Origin: Neoceratodus forsteri
Lineage: Eukaryota > Chordata > Ceratodontiformes > Ceratodontidae
NCBI GenBank assembly: GCA_016271365.2
Contig: CM028130.1
Location: forward strand, 470,551,501 to 470,615,500
Direction of reading: 5' to 3'
DNA length: 64,000 nt
Shown: positions 52,713 to 63,765 of the stretch, piece by piece
Layout: each line of letters begins with the position of its first letter
Numbering within the stretch: the first letter of the stretch is position 1
Translations under genes and position numbers: made by a program
Notes under the pieces: generated by a model
The model's database searches: none
Seen by the model: only the letters and a program-made list of their open reading frames with translations
What the model was told of the DNA's origin: nothing

Positions 52713-54289
52713 GGGTGGGATATTCAGAATGCGCCAGGCAGGGGTGCAAGCCTGGGTGCAGAGCAACTGGGAGGCACCAGGGAGTATGCTGGGCGATATT
52801 CAACGGTGCTGCACCATGGCTCAGCACCGTTGAATATGGCAACGTGGCCACCCACGTTGCGCATGGCACAGTGGTACTGTGCCAGCGCAAGTGGCAAGAG
52901 AGGAGCAGAGGCATGCGCCAGCACAAGTACAGTTGCGCTAGGCGCAGGAACCGCGATATTCAGCGGTGGATATGCAAATGGGCCCATAACGCATGCAAGG
53001 CGCAACTGGGGCCATTAGCATGTCATTATGGCCCCATTTGCATGCAGGTGCGCCGATCCCCAGTGACTTACAGCTGGCGCCCTGCCAGGCTGCAGCCATT
53101 GGGGACTGACACCCCCTGCACATTGCGGCAAAGTGCCCCAATGCCCAATCACAGGCATAAGTATAATAACAAACAGTGTACATTATCCCTGGTGGCCCAG
53201 TGGACTGCTTCCAGCCCGATCGCGGGCATAAATATAATGAAAAAGAGTTTAACTATCCCTGGTGGTCCAGCGGTACCCCCTCCCCACCTGCCCACTCAGA
53301 CCTGCTATCCCGCTCCCCCCTGGTCAGCAGCGGGCAGCAGTTCCCCATCTGCAAGCCACCCGGCCGCCCGCTGACTGACTGTGTACGATGGATGTCGCCC
53401 ATTGGTCCCTGGCGTGACCAATGGGCATGCGAACCGTGCCATACTACTTAGTCCAGATATGTAAATGGATCCATTCACATATCGGGACTGTGTAGTACGG
53501 TACGAAACAGATGCCCATTGGCCCACGCTATGGACCAATGGGCGTACAGCCATACTGTAAGCAGTCAGTCGACGGGCAGCTGGGCGGCTTGCGAATGGGG
53601 AGCTGCCACCCGCCACTGACTGGAGGAGAGAGCGGGGTGGCGGGTCTGAGTGGGCGAGTGGGAAGGGGGGTACCACTGGACCACCAGGGATAGTTAAACC
53701 CTTTTTTATTATACTTATGCCCGCAATCGGGCTGGAAGTGGTCCACTGGACCACCAGGGATAGTTGAACTGTATTTTACAATACTTATGCCTGCGATCGG
53801 GCTGGAAGCGGTCCACTGGACTACCAGGGATAATTAAACTGTATTTTATAATACTTATGCCTGTGATCGGGCTGGAAGCGGTCCACTGGACCACCAGGGA
53901 TGTGTTCTCTATTACAACGCCCGTGATCGGGCATGGGGGGGGTGCGACACCGACAGACCCTGGCTCCGGAGCTTGGGTGGCCACTGGCGGCTGCCATGTT
54001 GCACCCTGCAATATGGCAACTCACCTGTGGGTGGCTCAACTTTGAGCACCAGTGTGCGGTGCAAGTAGAGGTTGCACCTGCATATGCTCAGCACATCCCG
54101 AGCTGAATATCGGAATGTGCCGAGTATGCATGGGCATGCCCCCAGCACTTGTGCCACATACATTACTGATGTGCCCTGGCATGCCGGAGATTAAGGCTTA
54201 ACATCCACTTCTGATCATCACCGGGCGCATCAGTGGATTTCTACTGCAACACTGTTGCGCCATGTGCAGCTCCTTTGAATATCCGGCCC
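52713..54289. mobile_element. Foldback DNA element 1 (1,577 bp) with inverted 70-bp repeats
   Basis: It starts GGGTGGGATATTCAGAA and ends TTTGAATATCCGGCCC, with TGG on both sides (52710-52712 and 54290-54292). Removing it with one TGG restores the ORF2 frame of the host Tx1 element. Arms are largely palindromic about GGATCC at 53467-53472. Two 70-bp repeats in the left arm (starting near 53187 and 53257) face about four in the right arm (53672-53940). It has no coding capacity. The 3-bp target duplication points to a cut-and-paste transposase such as PIF/Harbinger, by inference. Confidence 0.7.
53672..53940. repeat. Minisatellite, 70-bp period, right arm of element 1
   Basis: CCACCAGGGA (or CTACCAGGGA) recurs at 53681, 53751, 53821 and 53891, exactly 70 bp apart. 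Each unit has TGCGATCGGGCTGGAAGC-like sequence. Confidence 0.9.
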
Positions 54290-54526
54290 TGGCTAGATAG
54301 TGAGGCTGAATAACTAGTGAGATCCTGGGTTGCTCAAGTTGAGTTCGGTGCCTTTAATATTAAGGAGAGGGGTACAGCAATTTTAATCTGAAAAGGGGTT
54401 AATTTGGTAAAGACCACACACTATGTGGACCTGTGCAGGAGATTCCAAATTTTGACAGGGGCCATAAATGGTAGAGAAGTGACCATTTGTAAAATTTATG
54501 CACTGAATGCAGACAGGGGGCTCGAT

Positions 54527-55467
54527 TCTCATATGTTTGGAATTGATGTACGGTGCTTGCTGATCATAAAGTATTGACACAAGGGACACCTTGCATCAAG
54601 AGGTGCACCAAACCCAATTCTCGAATGCAGGCTGCGTCATGGTCAGGTGCTCTTGCACCAGACAGGGCCTGCACCAGCCTAGTGCCAAACACTGAGGTGC
54701 GCCATGGTGCATGGGTCTTGTGCTGGACACTGGCTGCCATATCCCCTTATGTGAGATTCTATAAGGTAGCCAATGTCCACAATGCCATCCCACAGTTAGA
54801 CCAGCCCTGCGCTGGTCTAATGCCCCGTGCACCAGAAAGGGTCACAACTGCAAACCCCCCCAGAGAGCAGCAGCAGCTAGGGCAGAGTTGAAAATAGATG
54901 CACATCACCCTGTCAGCTCAGCATTCACTGCCTCTGAAATTCTCATTGGTTGTCCACCGCAGCATTTTGCAAGGAAGGTGATCATAACAGACTGTGTTTA
55001 GATCTGCAGGGATCTGCTCTGCACTGGCACGAAATGTGCTTCATGGTCTGTACCTTGCATGTTGTATGGGTGGCAGAATAAAACACCATGATGCAAGTCT
55101 CCATATGGAACCGATGACAGGACCTGCTGACTGCATTAGCTGGATGCTTGGCATGGTTGACAAGGTAGGGGACATGTGACCACAGTAATGAGAGCCACCA
55201 CAGTACACATCACCTACAACCCCATGTTTGATGTGCACCTAGTTATGCCCTTTGTCTTGTGACAGTGACATGGATGTCATCAGCTCCCCTATGTTGCCAC
55301 ACATGCTACTGATAGGTGATTTAATGCACAGGTGGCTTTGCAGCAAACTGCAGGAGTTTGGCGCCTCGACCCCCCGTTCCAGAATCAAGTGCAAGATCCC
55401 TGGTGCACTAGAGATCGGCGCATTCTGCCGTTGGCACAGCTTGCACCGATCTTTAAGAATTCACCCC
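54527..55467. mobile_element. Inverted-repeat DNA element 2 (~941 bp)
   Basis: It starts GGGGCTCGATTCTCATA and ends TTTAAGAATTCACCCC. Excision would restore GCAGACAGGGTCTCC and keep the Tx1 frame (ADRVSF). The target duplication is AG, AGG or CAG, ambiguous because of the G and C runs. No minisatellite is visible. Short internal palindromes (e.g. TTAGACCAGC / GCTGGTCTAA near 54797-54821) occur. No coding capacity. Confidence 0.6.
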
Positions 55468-56580
55468 AGGGTCTCCTTCTTAAGTGATATTAAACTAAGA
55501 TTAAGTACTAGCAACTAGCAGAATCTTATTGGGGGGTACTTTAATGAAGTCACAGACCCCTTTCTGGACAGAAGTAAAACCCCTGCCTCCTTGGAGAAAT
55601 CCAAATCCCAAAAGGCCCTAGGTAAGTTTACAGAAGATCTAAATCTAGAATGCCTGGCACCTCTTGAATCCAAGTGTTAGGGACTATACATTTTACTCAC
55701 TGAGGCATTCATTTTGTAGAATTAATATGTTTCTTATTTCTAAAAGCCTGGCCTCTCAAATTATCTCAACAGCTATTAAGGAAATATCACTTTCAGACCA
55801 AGCACTTCTAAAATAATAATGTTCTTTGGGCAAATGCAGAGTAATAGCATCAGGTGGAAACTAGATATCTCATTATTACATAACACCAAATTTACCAAAT
55901 GGATAAACAAGGAAGTCAAGGAGTTTTTCACGCTGAATGACAATGGGGCAATTTCTACCTCCTGTCTACGGGACTCATTTAAAGCATTTGTAAGGGGCAG
56001 CAGTATTGGCATTTCTGTATATATAAAAAAAAACAGCTAAGGAGCTAGTGCAAAAGAAAAGAAACTGCTTAAATTGGAGCAAGACTTAAAAAAAAACAAG
56101 TGGAAGGGCACACTTTCTAAACAACATAACTGAACTAAAATATGAAATCAACAAAATGTACTCCTGTAAAACAGAATATTTATTGTTTAGAACCAAGCAT
56201 ACATTCTGGGAGGTGGGTGAAAAAGTTGAAAAGCTTTAGACCAGTCAGGGTATAATACCACGTATAGAAAACGCACGGGGCCGGATAAAAGTTTCAAACA
56301 AAGGGATTAACTCTGAATTCGAAAACTTTTTTAGGTCAGTTTATTCATTCTCAAACAAATAAAACACACAGACAGACTTATAGCCATTCTTGGATTCAGT
56401 AACAACATCTGAGCTATCTAACCTAGACAAAGAGAATTTAAACAGACCCATCTCCCAAGATGAATTTTTAAAGGAATTGTCCACAAACAAAACCCTGGGG
56501 CTAGATGGGCTTCCAGGGTAATTTTATACAGCTCTTACTCCACCAATTAAAAATCAGTTGTTAGAAGTCTTCTCTTCTTG

Positions 56581-58022
56581 GCCAGGATTCACAAAAGGAA
56601 CGCAAAGTGGGCGCAAATGTTTGTGCTGTACTTCCCGGCTGCACTGGTAGGCAATGGAGCTATTCAGAGTTGGATAGCTCGGTGCGCCATCCGACTATAA
56701 ATAGGGGCAGGCATGGGCAGCGCTAACCCAAGAAAAGCAGTAGAACACCCAGTAGTGCTGACCCCACAGCCAGCCAGGAAAATGGCCCTGCAGCCAATAG
56801 CGCTCAGGCGCTAACGTACTATTCATGAAAGAAGGCATGCAAATGAGCCCATTGTGCATGCAAGGTGCTGGTGGCCATTAGCATGCCCATTATGGGCTCA
56901 TTTGCATGCCCCCCCTCCAGCCCAAGCCACTCACAGCTGCATTCACCCATATTGTATTGGTGCCCTCCCTCACCCCAATTGCGGACCCGATGGTAAAAAA
57001 AAATATATTTCCATAGTGTAAGGTCCCACCCCCATCCCCGATCGCCCGCCCAATAATAAAAAAAATCACTTTCCATGGTGTAGGGTCCCACCTCGGTCCC
57101 CGGTCCCCTAATCTCACACCCGTTACTAAACAAAACTTATAGTAAACTGTCATTGACAATTTAGTCGGCAGGCAGCCATGGAGGTGTGTGAGGAGGTCTG
57201 TGCTGCTCACCAACTGGTGCACATGCTGGGGCATAAGCTGTCATTGACAGTTCAGTCAGTGGGCAGCCTTGGAGGTGTGAGGAGGGCTGTGCTGCTTGCC
57301 GACCAGCGAACGTGCTGTGTTTACTGGTGTCGGTAAGGGTTGGGGGGACCACAACACTATGGAAAGATATTGCTTTTCATATCGGGTGGGGGATCAGACA
57401 ACGGGGTGGGACCCTACACTATGGAAAATGCTTTCTTTCATTTACGGGTGAGTAATTGGGTGAACAGGGACCGGGGTGGGACCACTACAATATGGAAAAT
57501 GTTCTTTAATTTACGGGTGGGTGATCGGGTTATCGAGACTGGGGTGGGACCGCTATACTATGGAAACCAATTATTTCTATTTCTAGGTGGGAATAAATGC
57601 GATCGGGGACCAAGGTGGGACTGCTACACCATGGAAACTAATTATTTCTATTACTGGGTGGGAATTCATGCGATCGGGACTGAGGTGGGACCGCTACACT
57701 ATGGAAACTAATTATTTTTAGTAACAGGTGGGAGCTCAGGGGATCAGGGACCCAGGAGGGGGGGTGGGGCTGCAGTACCTCCACCAACCACTATGGTTGC
57801 ACGGGTTTACCGCCACATTTTTTCAGTGGTAATTTGTTCCACACAAGGACCTTAGCAAAGGCCCTTGCGTGGGCAAATCCTTCTGAATGGGATTGTGGGG
57901 ATATGCAGGTCCCTTCCCCCTCATTTGCATTGTGGCCCCCCTCACTACTTTGCCCAGGAGCAAACCCAGTTTGTGGGGGTAAACTGGGTTTGTGCCCAGG
58001 CAAAACTTTGTGAATCCTGCCC
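56581..58022. mobile_element. Foldback DNA element 3 (~1,442 bp) with 70-bp repeats
   Basis: It starts GCCAGGATTCACAAA and ends TTTGTGAATCCTGCCC. The flanks TTG (56578-56580) and CTG (58023-58025) look like a 3-bp duplication with one change. Removal restores the reading frame EVFSSCFTLGSLPD in the host Tx1 ORF2. The right arm has about five repeats at ~70-bp spacing (57401-57720) and the left arm has two inverted counterparts (57000-57110). A hairpin module with GCATGCAAATGAGCCC and ATGGGCTCATTTGCATGC at 56831-56910 also occurs in element 1. Confidence 0.65.
57345..57765. repeat. Minisatellite, ~70-bp period, right arm of element 3
   Basis: GGTGGGAC-type blocks end at 57410, 57480, 57548, 57619 and 57689 (spacings 70, 68, 71, 70). 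Each is followed by CTA(T/C)ACTATGGAAA-like sequence and then GGGTGGG and GATCGGG. Confidence 0.85.
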
Positions 58023-59008
58023 CTGCTTCACCTTAGGCTCCCTTCCTGATACAATGAGCCAGGCCTATATAACTCTGATTTTAAAGGATAAAAAAGATCC
58101 CTTAAAATGTGCTAACTATAGGCCAATTTTGTTACTCAATGTTGACTACAAAATCCTGACCAAAATACTAGCAAGCAGACTTAAAATTCATGTGGCCAGG
58201 CTTTTGGGTGAAGAACAAGTAGGCTTTGTGCCTGGCAGAAGTGGTTCAGAAAATGTGTGTAGGTTACTTGACACCATCTGGTTCTCGAACACGCTGTGAA
58301 CCCCAGCAACTGCCCTTTGCCTCTAACTTCTGTAAGGCCACTGATTCCCTTGAATGGGGCTTTTTATTTCAAACTTTGGCCAGATTTAATCTAGGAGAAA
58401 CCTTTATTTCCTGGATAAAAACATGATATAGTGCACCAGTTGCCAGAGTAATAACTAATGAACATATCTCAGATCCATTTGCATTAAGCAGAGATTCCAG
58501 GCAAGGCTGTCCCCCTTCACCCTGCTTGTTTATACTAGCTATTGAGCCCCTAATTAGGAAAATTGCAGATTGCCAAGACATTAAAGGAACTAAAATAGGA
58601 AAAAGTATGAACAAGGTATTTGCCTATGCTGATGACTTGCAAGTCACAGTCTCCAGTCCATCCATCTAGATTCACAGGCTTGAAGCAATTTTTGATACAT
58701 CTGCAGTGATTTCAGGTTTTGGAGCTAAACTAGAAGTAGATCAGAGCCCTATCCATGAATTTCTGTTTCAATCCCAGGACACAGTCTGGAAAGCTGCAAG
58801 CTTACTACTGTTGCAAGAATACTTTGACTTATTTAGGTATTCAGATTACAAGGGATATAGTAAAAATAGGGAATATTAATCTTGTCCCATTTATCTAAAA
58901 GATAGGCAATGATCTTCCAAAATGGCAGCAACTAACGTTTTCTATTTGGGGCAAGATTAATTCACTGAAAATAAGAGCTCCTAAACTGTTCTATTTACTT
59001 CAAAATTA

Positions 59009-62000
59009 TGTTTATTAAAGGTTTGATTATTGGGAAAGGCACACTGAGCTGAAGCTCATTTCCAGGTGTGACCCAGGGGAGTGGGGAAGGGAGTAGGCTT
59101 ACAGGCAATTACAATCATTGGAAGTGCAACAACGGCAAATACAAGTGCAAAACCTCAAATGGTAACAGTGTAGAACAGCAGATATACAAGGGTTGCAAAT
59201 GATTTAAGAAGCTCACACTAAACCTGGGTAGGCAGTACAAAATCTTGTAGATGAGTTTGGGAGAGTTTTGCCCTGCAGAGAGGGCAGACTGAGGGCAAAA
59301 GTCCAGGGATGCCAGGAAATAGAAGCTTTAGGCTAGGAGAGTGGAAGTGATGATAAGAAAGGGAACAGAGGAATGGTTGGGGTGACAGGTACACAGAGGG
59401 GGAGGAGACAGCCTTAGTAGGAATTTTAGTGATTGAAGGAAGGGGGATAGATGAAGGGCAGAGGGGAGCAGGTTCCAAAGGGAGGGGAGCCGGTAAGAGA
59501 AAGTAGCTTGACTGGTACATGAGTGAGGGTGAGGAATAGAAGTGGTACGGGTACGCCCTGAGCGAAAAGAGCAAGAGTAGGTTGGGGAAGGGGAGAGGAG
59601 AAAAGATAGGTAGGAGGGAAGAGAGCCAAACCAGTATTTGACAATGAAGGTGGTGCAGTAGGACTGGTGACATAGGGTAGAGGGGAGATAGAAAGGGAGG
59701 AGTAGAGGGAGCAATGGTGGGTGCAATGAAGATAGCTGGAAGTAAAGTGACAGCAAGCATTGCAGAGGATATCCAGTCTGGCAAGAGAAGAGAGAGGGAC
59801 AGAGCTATAAACCATGTCTGCATAGTCGAATATAGGGAGGATCATTTTGGTTATCAGCTCCCAGCAGACTTGATTGTGCAAGCAGTCCTTGTTACGGTAA
59901 AGGATGCCAAGCTTGGGTCAGAGTTTGGATTGCATGATGTCAATGTGGACAGAGAAGTCTAATTTACTATCTAGCTATACACCAAGGTATTTGAAGGCAG
60001 TGACGACCTCCAGTTGGGTGCCATCCAGGGTGAAGAAGACTGGGGAAGGTGAGAGCAAAAGGTGGTGGTGCCAAAGGTCATGGACACAGTCTTCTTGGTA
60101 TTAACTTTGAGATGGTTGGCCTGGAACCATAGTACATTATGGAAGGCACTTTGGAGTGAGGCTACAACCACAGACGTAGAAAGACCTGATAAGTAAATAA
60201 CCGTATCGTCAGCATACATGTGTATATGCGAAGAGACACAGTTGAGGGGAGATTGTTAAGAAAAGTGGAAAATAGTATGGGGCACAGGACAGAACCCTGG
60301 GGGACACCAGCTAAGATGGGAAGGGGGTGACAACAAACCACCCACCTGAACTGACTGTTGACAGCCTCTAAGGTACGAGCGGAACCACTTAACTGCAGGA
60401 GCAGAGAGGCCAGCCGAGAACAGTTCGTTCAGGAGGAGGGGTTGGGATTCTAAGTAAAATAGCTTCGCAAGATCAATGAATATGGCTGCGGTGCTATGTC
60501 CCTGATTCATCCCAGTAATGATGGAGTCAGTGACACACAGCAGGGAGGAGATGTTGGAATGGTTCCTTCTAAAGCCAGACTGGAAAGGAAAGAGGAGAGA
60601 TAAGGAGTCTAGAAAGCTGGCAAGTCTGGAGTACACTTGGGACTCTTGAAGTTTAGCAAGGGAGGAAAGCAGTGAGATTGGCCTGTAGTTTTCTGGGGAG
60701 AAGTGGTCACCCCTTATGAAGAGGTAATACTTTGGCAACTTTCCAGGTGAGAGACAGCATAGAGGGAGAAGGACAGGTTCAGGAGGTGAGTGAGGGGATG
60801 GATGATAGCAGTAGTGGATATATGAAGAAGTTTGGGGTACAAGCCTTTCAGGGCTGTATTTGGAGGGGTTTAGAGACATGAAGGCAAGGAAAAATTCCTG
60901 GAGGGAGACAGAAGGGAAACTAAAGCCTTCAGAGGAGACGAAGGAAGGAGGGAGGGATCACTGGAGGATAGACAGGGTACTGCACAGGAGGTGAAAAAAT
61001 TGTTAAAAAGGAAACTGCCAGTAAGGAGGTCGGAGACCAGTGAGCCATCTGCCAGGAGAGTTGGGGGTGTGCTGGACCAGTGGGTTAAATGAGGAGTGGA
61101 TTACTTTCTAGAATGTGGATGGGGAATTTAGGTTGGACTGAAGGTTAGACTTGAAGTAGTGGGCTTTGGCTGTCCGAATCGCCTTAGTACTGGAGTTCTT
61201 TAAGGACCTATAATGTTGGTAGTCAGATGCAGAGTGGGAGTTCTTGAAATGAACCCATGCAAGGTCACGAGACTTGAACATCTCTATAAGGTCAGGTGTG
61301 ATCCACTGGTGGTGGGAGCATTTCACTCTGGTCTTAGGAAGGGGGGCATCTGTGTTCCAGATGTTGGTTAAGATGGCAGGGAAAAGTGAAGAGGCAGTGT
61401 CATGTCTTGGACAGAGAATACAGAGGACCAATCTGAAGGGGCAAGGTCCTTTATGAGGTCATTAGTGTCAAGTGACCTGAGAGACCTGTGCCAGATGTAC
61501 CTGGGGGTGGATTGAGGGGGATGCACTTTTCTAACACAGTAGGTTAAACAGTGGTCACTGAAAGCATCAGAAAGAACACCTGCAGTCATGATGCGATGGA
61601 GGTGGGAGGACAGCACCCAGTCCAGGAGAGAGTGGTTGGAAGAGTGAGGGTTGAATTTGGTGCATTCCATAATTATCTCTATGAGATTGAGGAACTCAAT
61701 AGTATGGAGGTAGAGTTTAGAGGCAGGGAGAGCCAACTGACATTGAAGTCTCTGAGAAGGATGAGCTCATCAAAGGCAGAAAGGGGGACAAGGGAGGAGA
61801 GGGAGTTGAGGAGAGAGGACTGAGAGATCTTAGGTGAGGCAGCGAGGATACCAACAAAGATAGGGAGGGTGGATGGGAGGGAAAGTTTTACTAGCAGGGA
61901 ACCATGAGAAGCAGGGTGGACACCCCTTGGAGGAGATAGAGCAGGAGAGGGTTTGACGGATGTATAAGGCAACTCTACCACCAAGCTTGCCTCTGTCCTG

Positions 62001-62078
62001 GTGAAAGAGGTGGAAGTCTGGAAAGGTTAGGTGAGAGTCTTGAACTCTAGAAGAAAGCTAGGTTTCAAAAATACACAA
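59009..62078 (-). mobile_element. LINE-A, minus strand, long
   Basis: The plus strand starts TTTATTAAAGGTTTGATTAT and GGCACACTGAGCTGAAGCTC, the LINE-A tail without a long (ATTT)n. The minus strand encodes SLLDWVLSSHLHRIMTAG and LSDAFSDHCLTYCVRK (endonuclease), HHQWITPDLIEMFKSRDLAW (linker), NYRPISLLSSLAKLQESQVY and FQSGFRRNHSNISSLLCVTD, FIDLAKLFYLESQPLLLNEL, MYADDTVIYLSGLSTSVVVA with an intact YADD box, and MTFGTTTFCSHLPQSSS. The C-terminal frames 59426-59881 and 59328-59756 follow. It is frameshifted. It inserted at the end of the Tx1 ORF2. Confidence 0.8.
60000..61736 (-). pseudogene. LINE-A ORF2, endonuclease to RT
   Basis: Frames 61368-61736, 61108-61431, 60256-60879 and 59971-60219 together cover the second half of the endonuclease, linker and RT. 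Catalytic YADD is present in MYADDTVIYL (60219), unlike the YAND and YADN versions in the other two long LINE-A copies. At least four breaks exist. Confidence 0.75.
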
Positions 62079-62470
62079 GGGGACAGATATTCAAAGGGGT
62101 TGTGCCTGGTGCAACTGAATTGTGCCAGCACAACCCCAGAAATGTGTCCTGGGGCAATATTCAAAAGAGGGAATTGCGGAGTGCAATTCCTGATACCAGG
62201 GTGCAAAGATAATGTATGCGGCACATTTCCAGGGGGTGTACCCATGCATATGCAGCACATCCTGGTATTTAGCCCAGGATGTGCAGTGCATATGCTGGCA
62301 CAACCATGAGATGCGCTGCATACCGGGGCACAAGGCTGAGCCAGAAAAATATGGTTCAGATGGTAGCCACCCACAGGCGAGCTCCTGTAATACAAGGCGC
62401 ATCACAGCAGCCGCCAACTGTGGGTGGCCCCCCCCCCCAGAACACTGTGCACAAGCACCCTACAATGTCC

Positions 62471-62890
62471 CTGGTGGTCCAGTGGTTCCCCCCTCCCTGA
62501 CCATAACCCTGATCGCCCAAAAGACAATAACTGTATTGCCTTGCTGTCTAGTGGTACCCCCTCCCTCCCTGTAGCCCTGATTGCCTCGAAATAGAGCTAT
62601 GTATAATCCCCTGGTAGTCTAGTGATACACCCTCCCTCCCCGTAGCCCCAATCTCCGGAAGCAGAGCTATGTGTAATTCCCTGGTAGTCTAGTGGAACCC
62701 TTTACCACTCCCATAGCTCCGAGCCCAGATATTAATATAAAATGACTGCCCCGGTAGTCTAGTGGTAACCCCCATCTGTCCGTAACTCTGATTGCCTGTA
62801 AACCCAATGGCAATAAATCCCTGGTGGTCCAGTGCACCCCCACCACAGGATCCCCACCCACCCCAACCCCCCAGTCATCGGGCAGCAACA
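62471..62890. repeat. Minisatellite, 70-bp period, left arm of element 4
   Basis: CTGGTGGTCC or CTGGTAGTCT-type blocks start at 62471, 62541, 62611, 62681, 62751 and 62821, an exact 70-bp period over six units, with 20-40% divergence between units. Confidence 0.9.
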
Positions 62891-62988
62891 AACTCACCCA
62901 CATACCTCTAGGCTGCCCGCCCAAATGACTAACCACAGTGGACCAATGGGCTTGCAGTGCGTGTAGAGAATGATGCGGCACTGATAGA

Positions 62989-63093
62989 CACCAGCCTATT
63001 GTGCACAGAGGGTTCTGATTACCTCAGACCTTGAGAGTGAAGCTCGAGAGTTCCTAGGTAATCAGAACTTCAAGGTGACACAATAGGCTGGTT
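62989..63093. repeat. Hairpin in the spacer of element 4
   Basis: CCAGCCTATTGTG pairs with CACAATAGGCTGG, and TTCTGATTACCT with AGGTAATCAGAA. The stem is interrupted by bulges. It resembles a miRNA-size precursor or a small MITE. Confidence 0.75.
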
Positions 63094-63568
63094 GGGCATG
63101 TGGTTGCCTATGCACTGTTTTTTATAGTGTATAGTTTCCGATTAGGTATTTACATTTTTTTAATTTTTAAAATACAAAAAAACAAAAGGTTTGCCGCTCC
63201 GTCATGCTCGTCGAGTTAGGGCTGCTTGTTGGGCATTGTGCGTGGTTGCTAGGGAGCAGAGACGTCGTGTTGGATGTGTAGCCTTCTACTGGCTATAAAG
63301 TCCATGTGGGAGGAAATGTTCAACAAAAATAAAATGGCGACCGTAGTTCTCGCTAAGCGAGAGAGAGTTTGGGGATCGCTCTGATTCTTTTCTTTTTTTT
63401 TTTTTTTTAAACTAAATCTATCTGGTTGGTCCTGCATTTTTTAAATATCTGGTTGATCCTGCATCTTGAGAGACTCTAGTGATGCTGCTTCTACTGCTGT
63501 CGCTGGAGTGTGGAGCCTGCCGTTTCCAGCCGCGTACAGGTAAGTGACTGAGCGCGTGGAACCTCTAG

Positions 63569-63656
63569 AGGTTTTCAAAATGTTGTTCTGTTGCAGTAGG
63601 GTACACTCACATTCCATGACCTTTTGAACTGCAGCAGAACAACATTTTGAGAACCT
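63569..63656. repeat. Hairpin, 29-bp arms
   Basis: 63569-63597 and 63628-63656 are reverse complements with two mismatches and no gaps (CAAAATGTTGTTCTG core), separated by 30 bp. Confidence 0.9.
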
Positions 63657-63698
63657 CCGGTTTCCATGCACAGTAAGGGTCCACTATACACTATACTG

Positions 63699-63765
63699 CA
63701 ATAGTCATTCACAATTATGTAAAAGAATGACTGCATTCACATACTGTATTTGTGAATGACTATTA
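63699..63765. repeat. Hairpin, 16-bp arms
   Basis: CAATAGTCATTCACAA (63699-63714) pairs with TTGTGAATGACTATTA (63750-63765), one mismatch. Confidence 0.8.

Larger units (their letters stand above)
52590..58990 (+). pseudogene. Tx1/L1 ORF2 split by three inverted-repeat DNA elements
   Basis: The endonuclease starts LELKGLGSPIKQKK near 52610, then YLQKNKIDISPLQEKHW (QE = catalytic Glu). It continues after element 1 with LDSEAE, VAQVEFGAFNIKERGTAI, GREVTICKIYALNADR, and after element 2 with VSFLSDIKLRL, GGYFNEVTDPFLDRS. A linker (FGQMQSNSIRWKLDISL near 55830), FENFFRSVYS and LSTNKTLGLDGLPG lead to element 3. The RT resumes GSLPDTMSQAYITLILKDKK, NYRPILLLNVDYKILTKILA, EEQVGFVPGRS, SRQGCPPSPCLFILAIEPLI and FAYADDLQVTVSSP with an intact YADD box. 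The end near 58990 is lost at the LINE-A insertion. Stops and shifts are common. Confidence 0.75.

Noticed and set aside
52709..53374. Long open frame (221 aa) inside foldback element 1
   Set aside because: It runs across inverted and tandem repeats and is mirrored by equally long frames on the opposite strand; it reflects G+C-rich palindromic sequence.
57340..57711. Open frame (123 aa) through the 70-bp repeats of element 3
   Set aside because: A consequence of repeating a stop-poor unit; no start context or known domain.
62470..62890. Regular repeats resembling a CRISPR array
   Set aside because: Units are contiguous and diverged with no unique spacers of constant length, and the context is a eukaryotic transposon.
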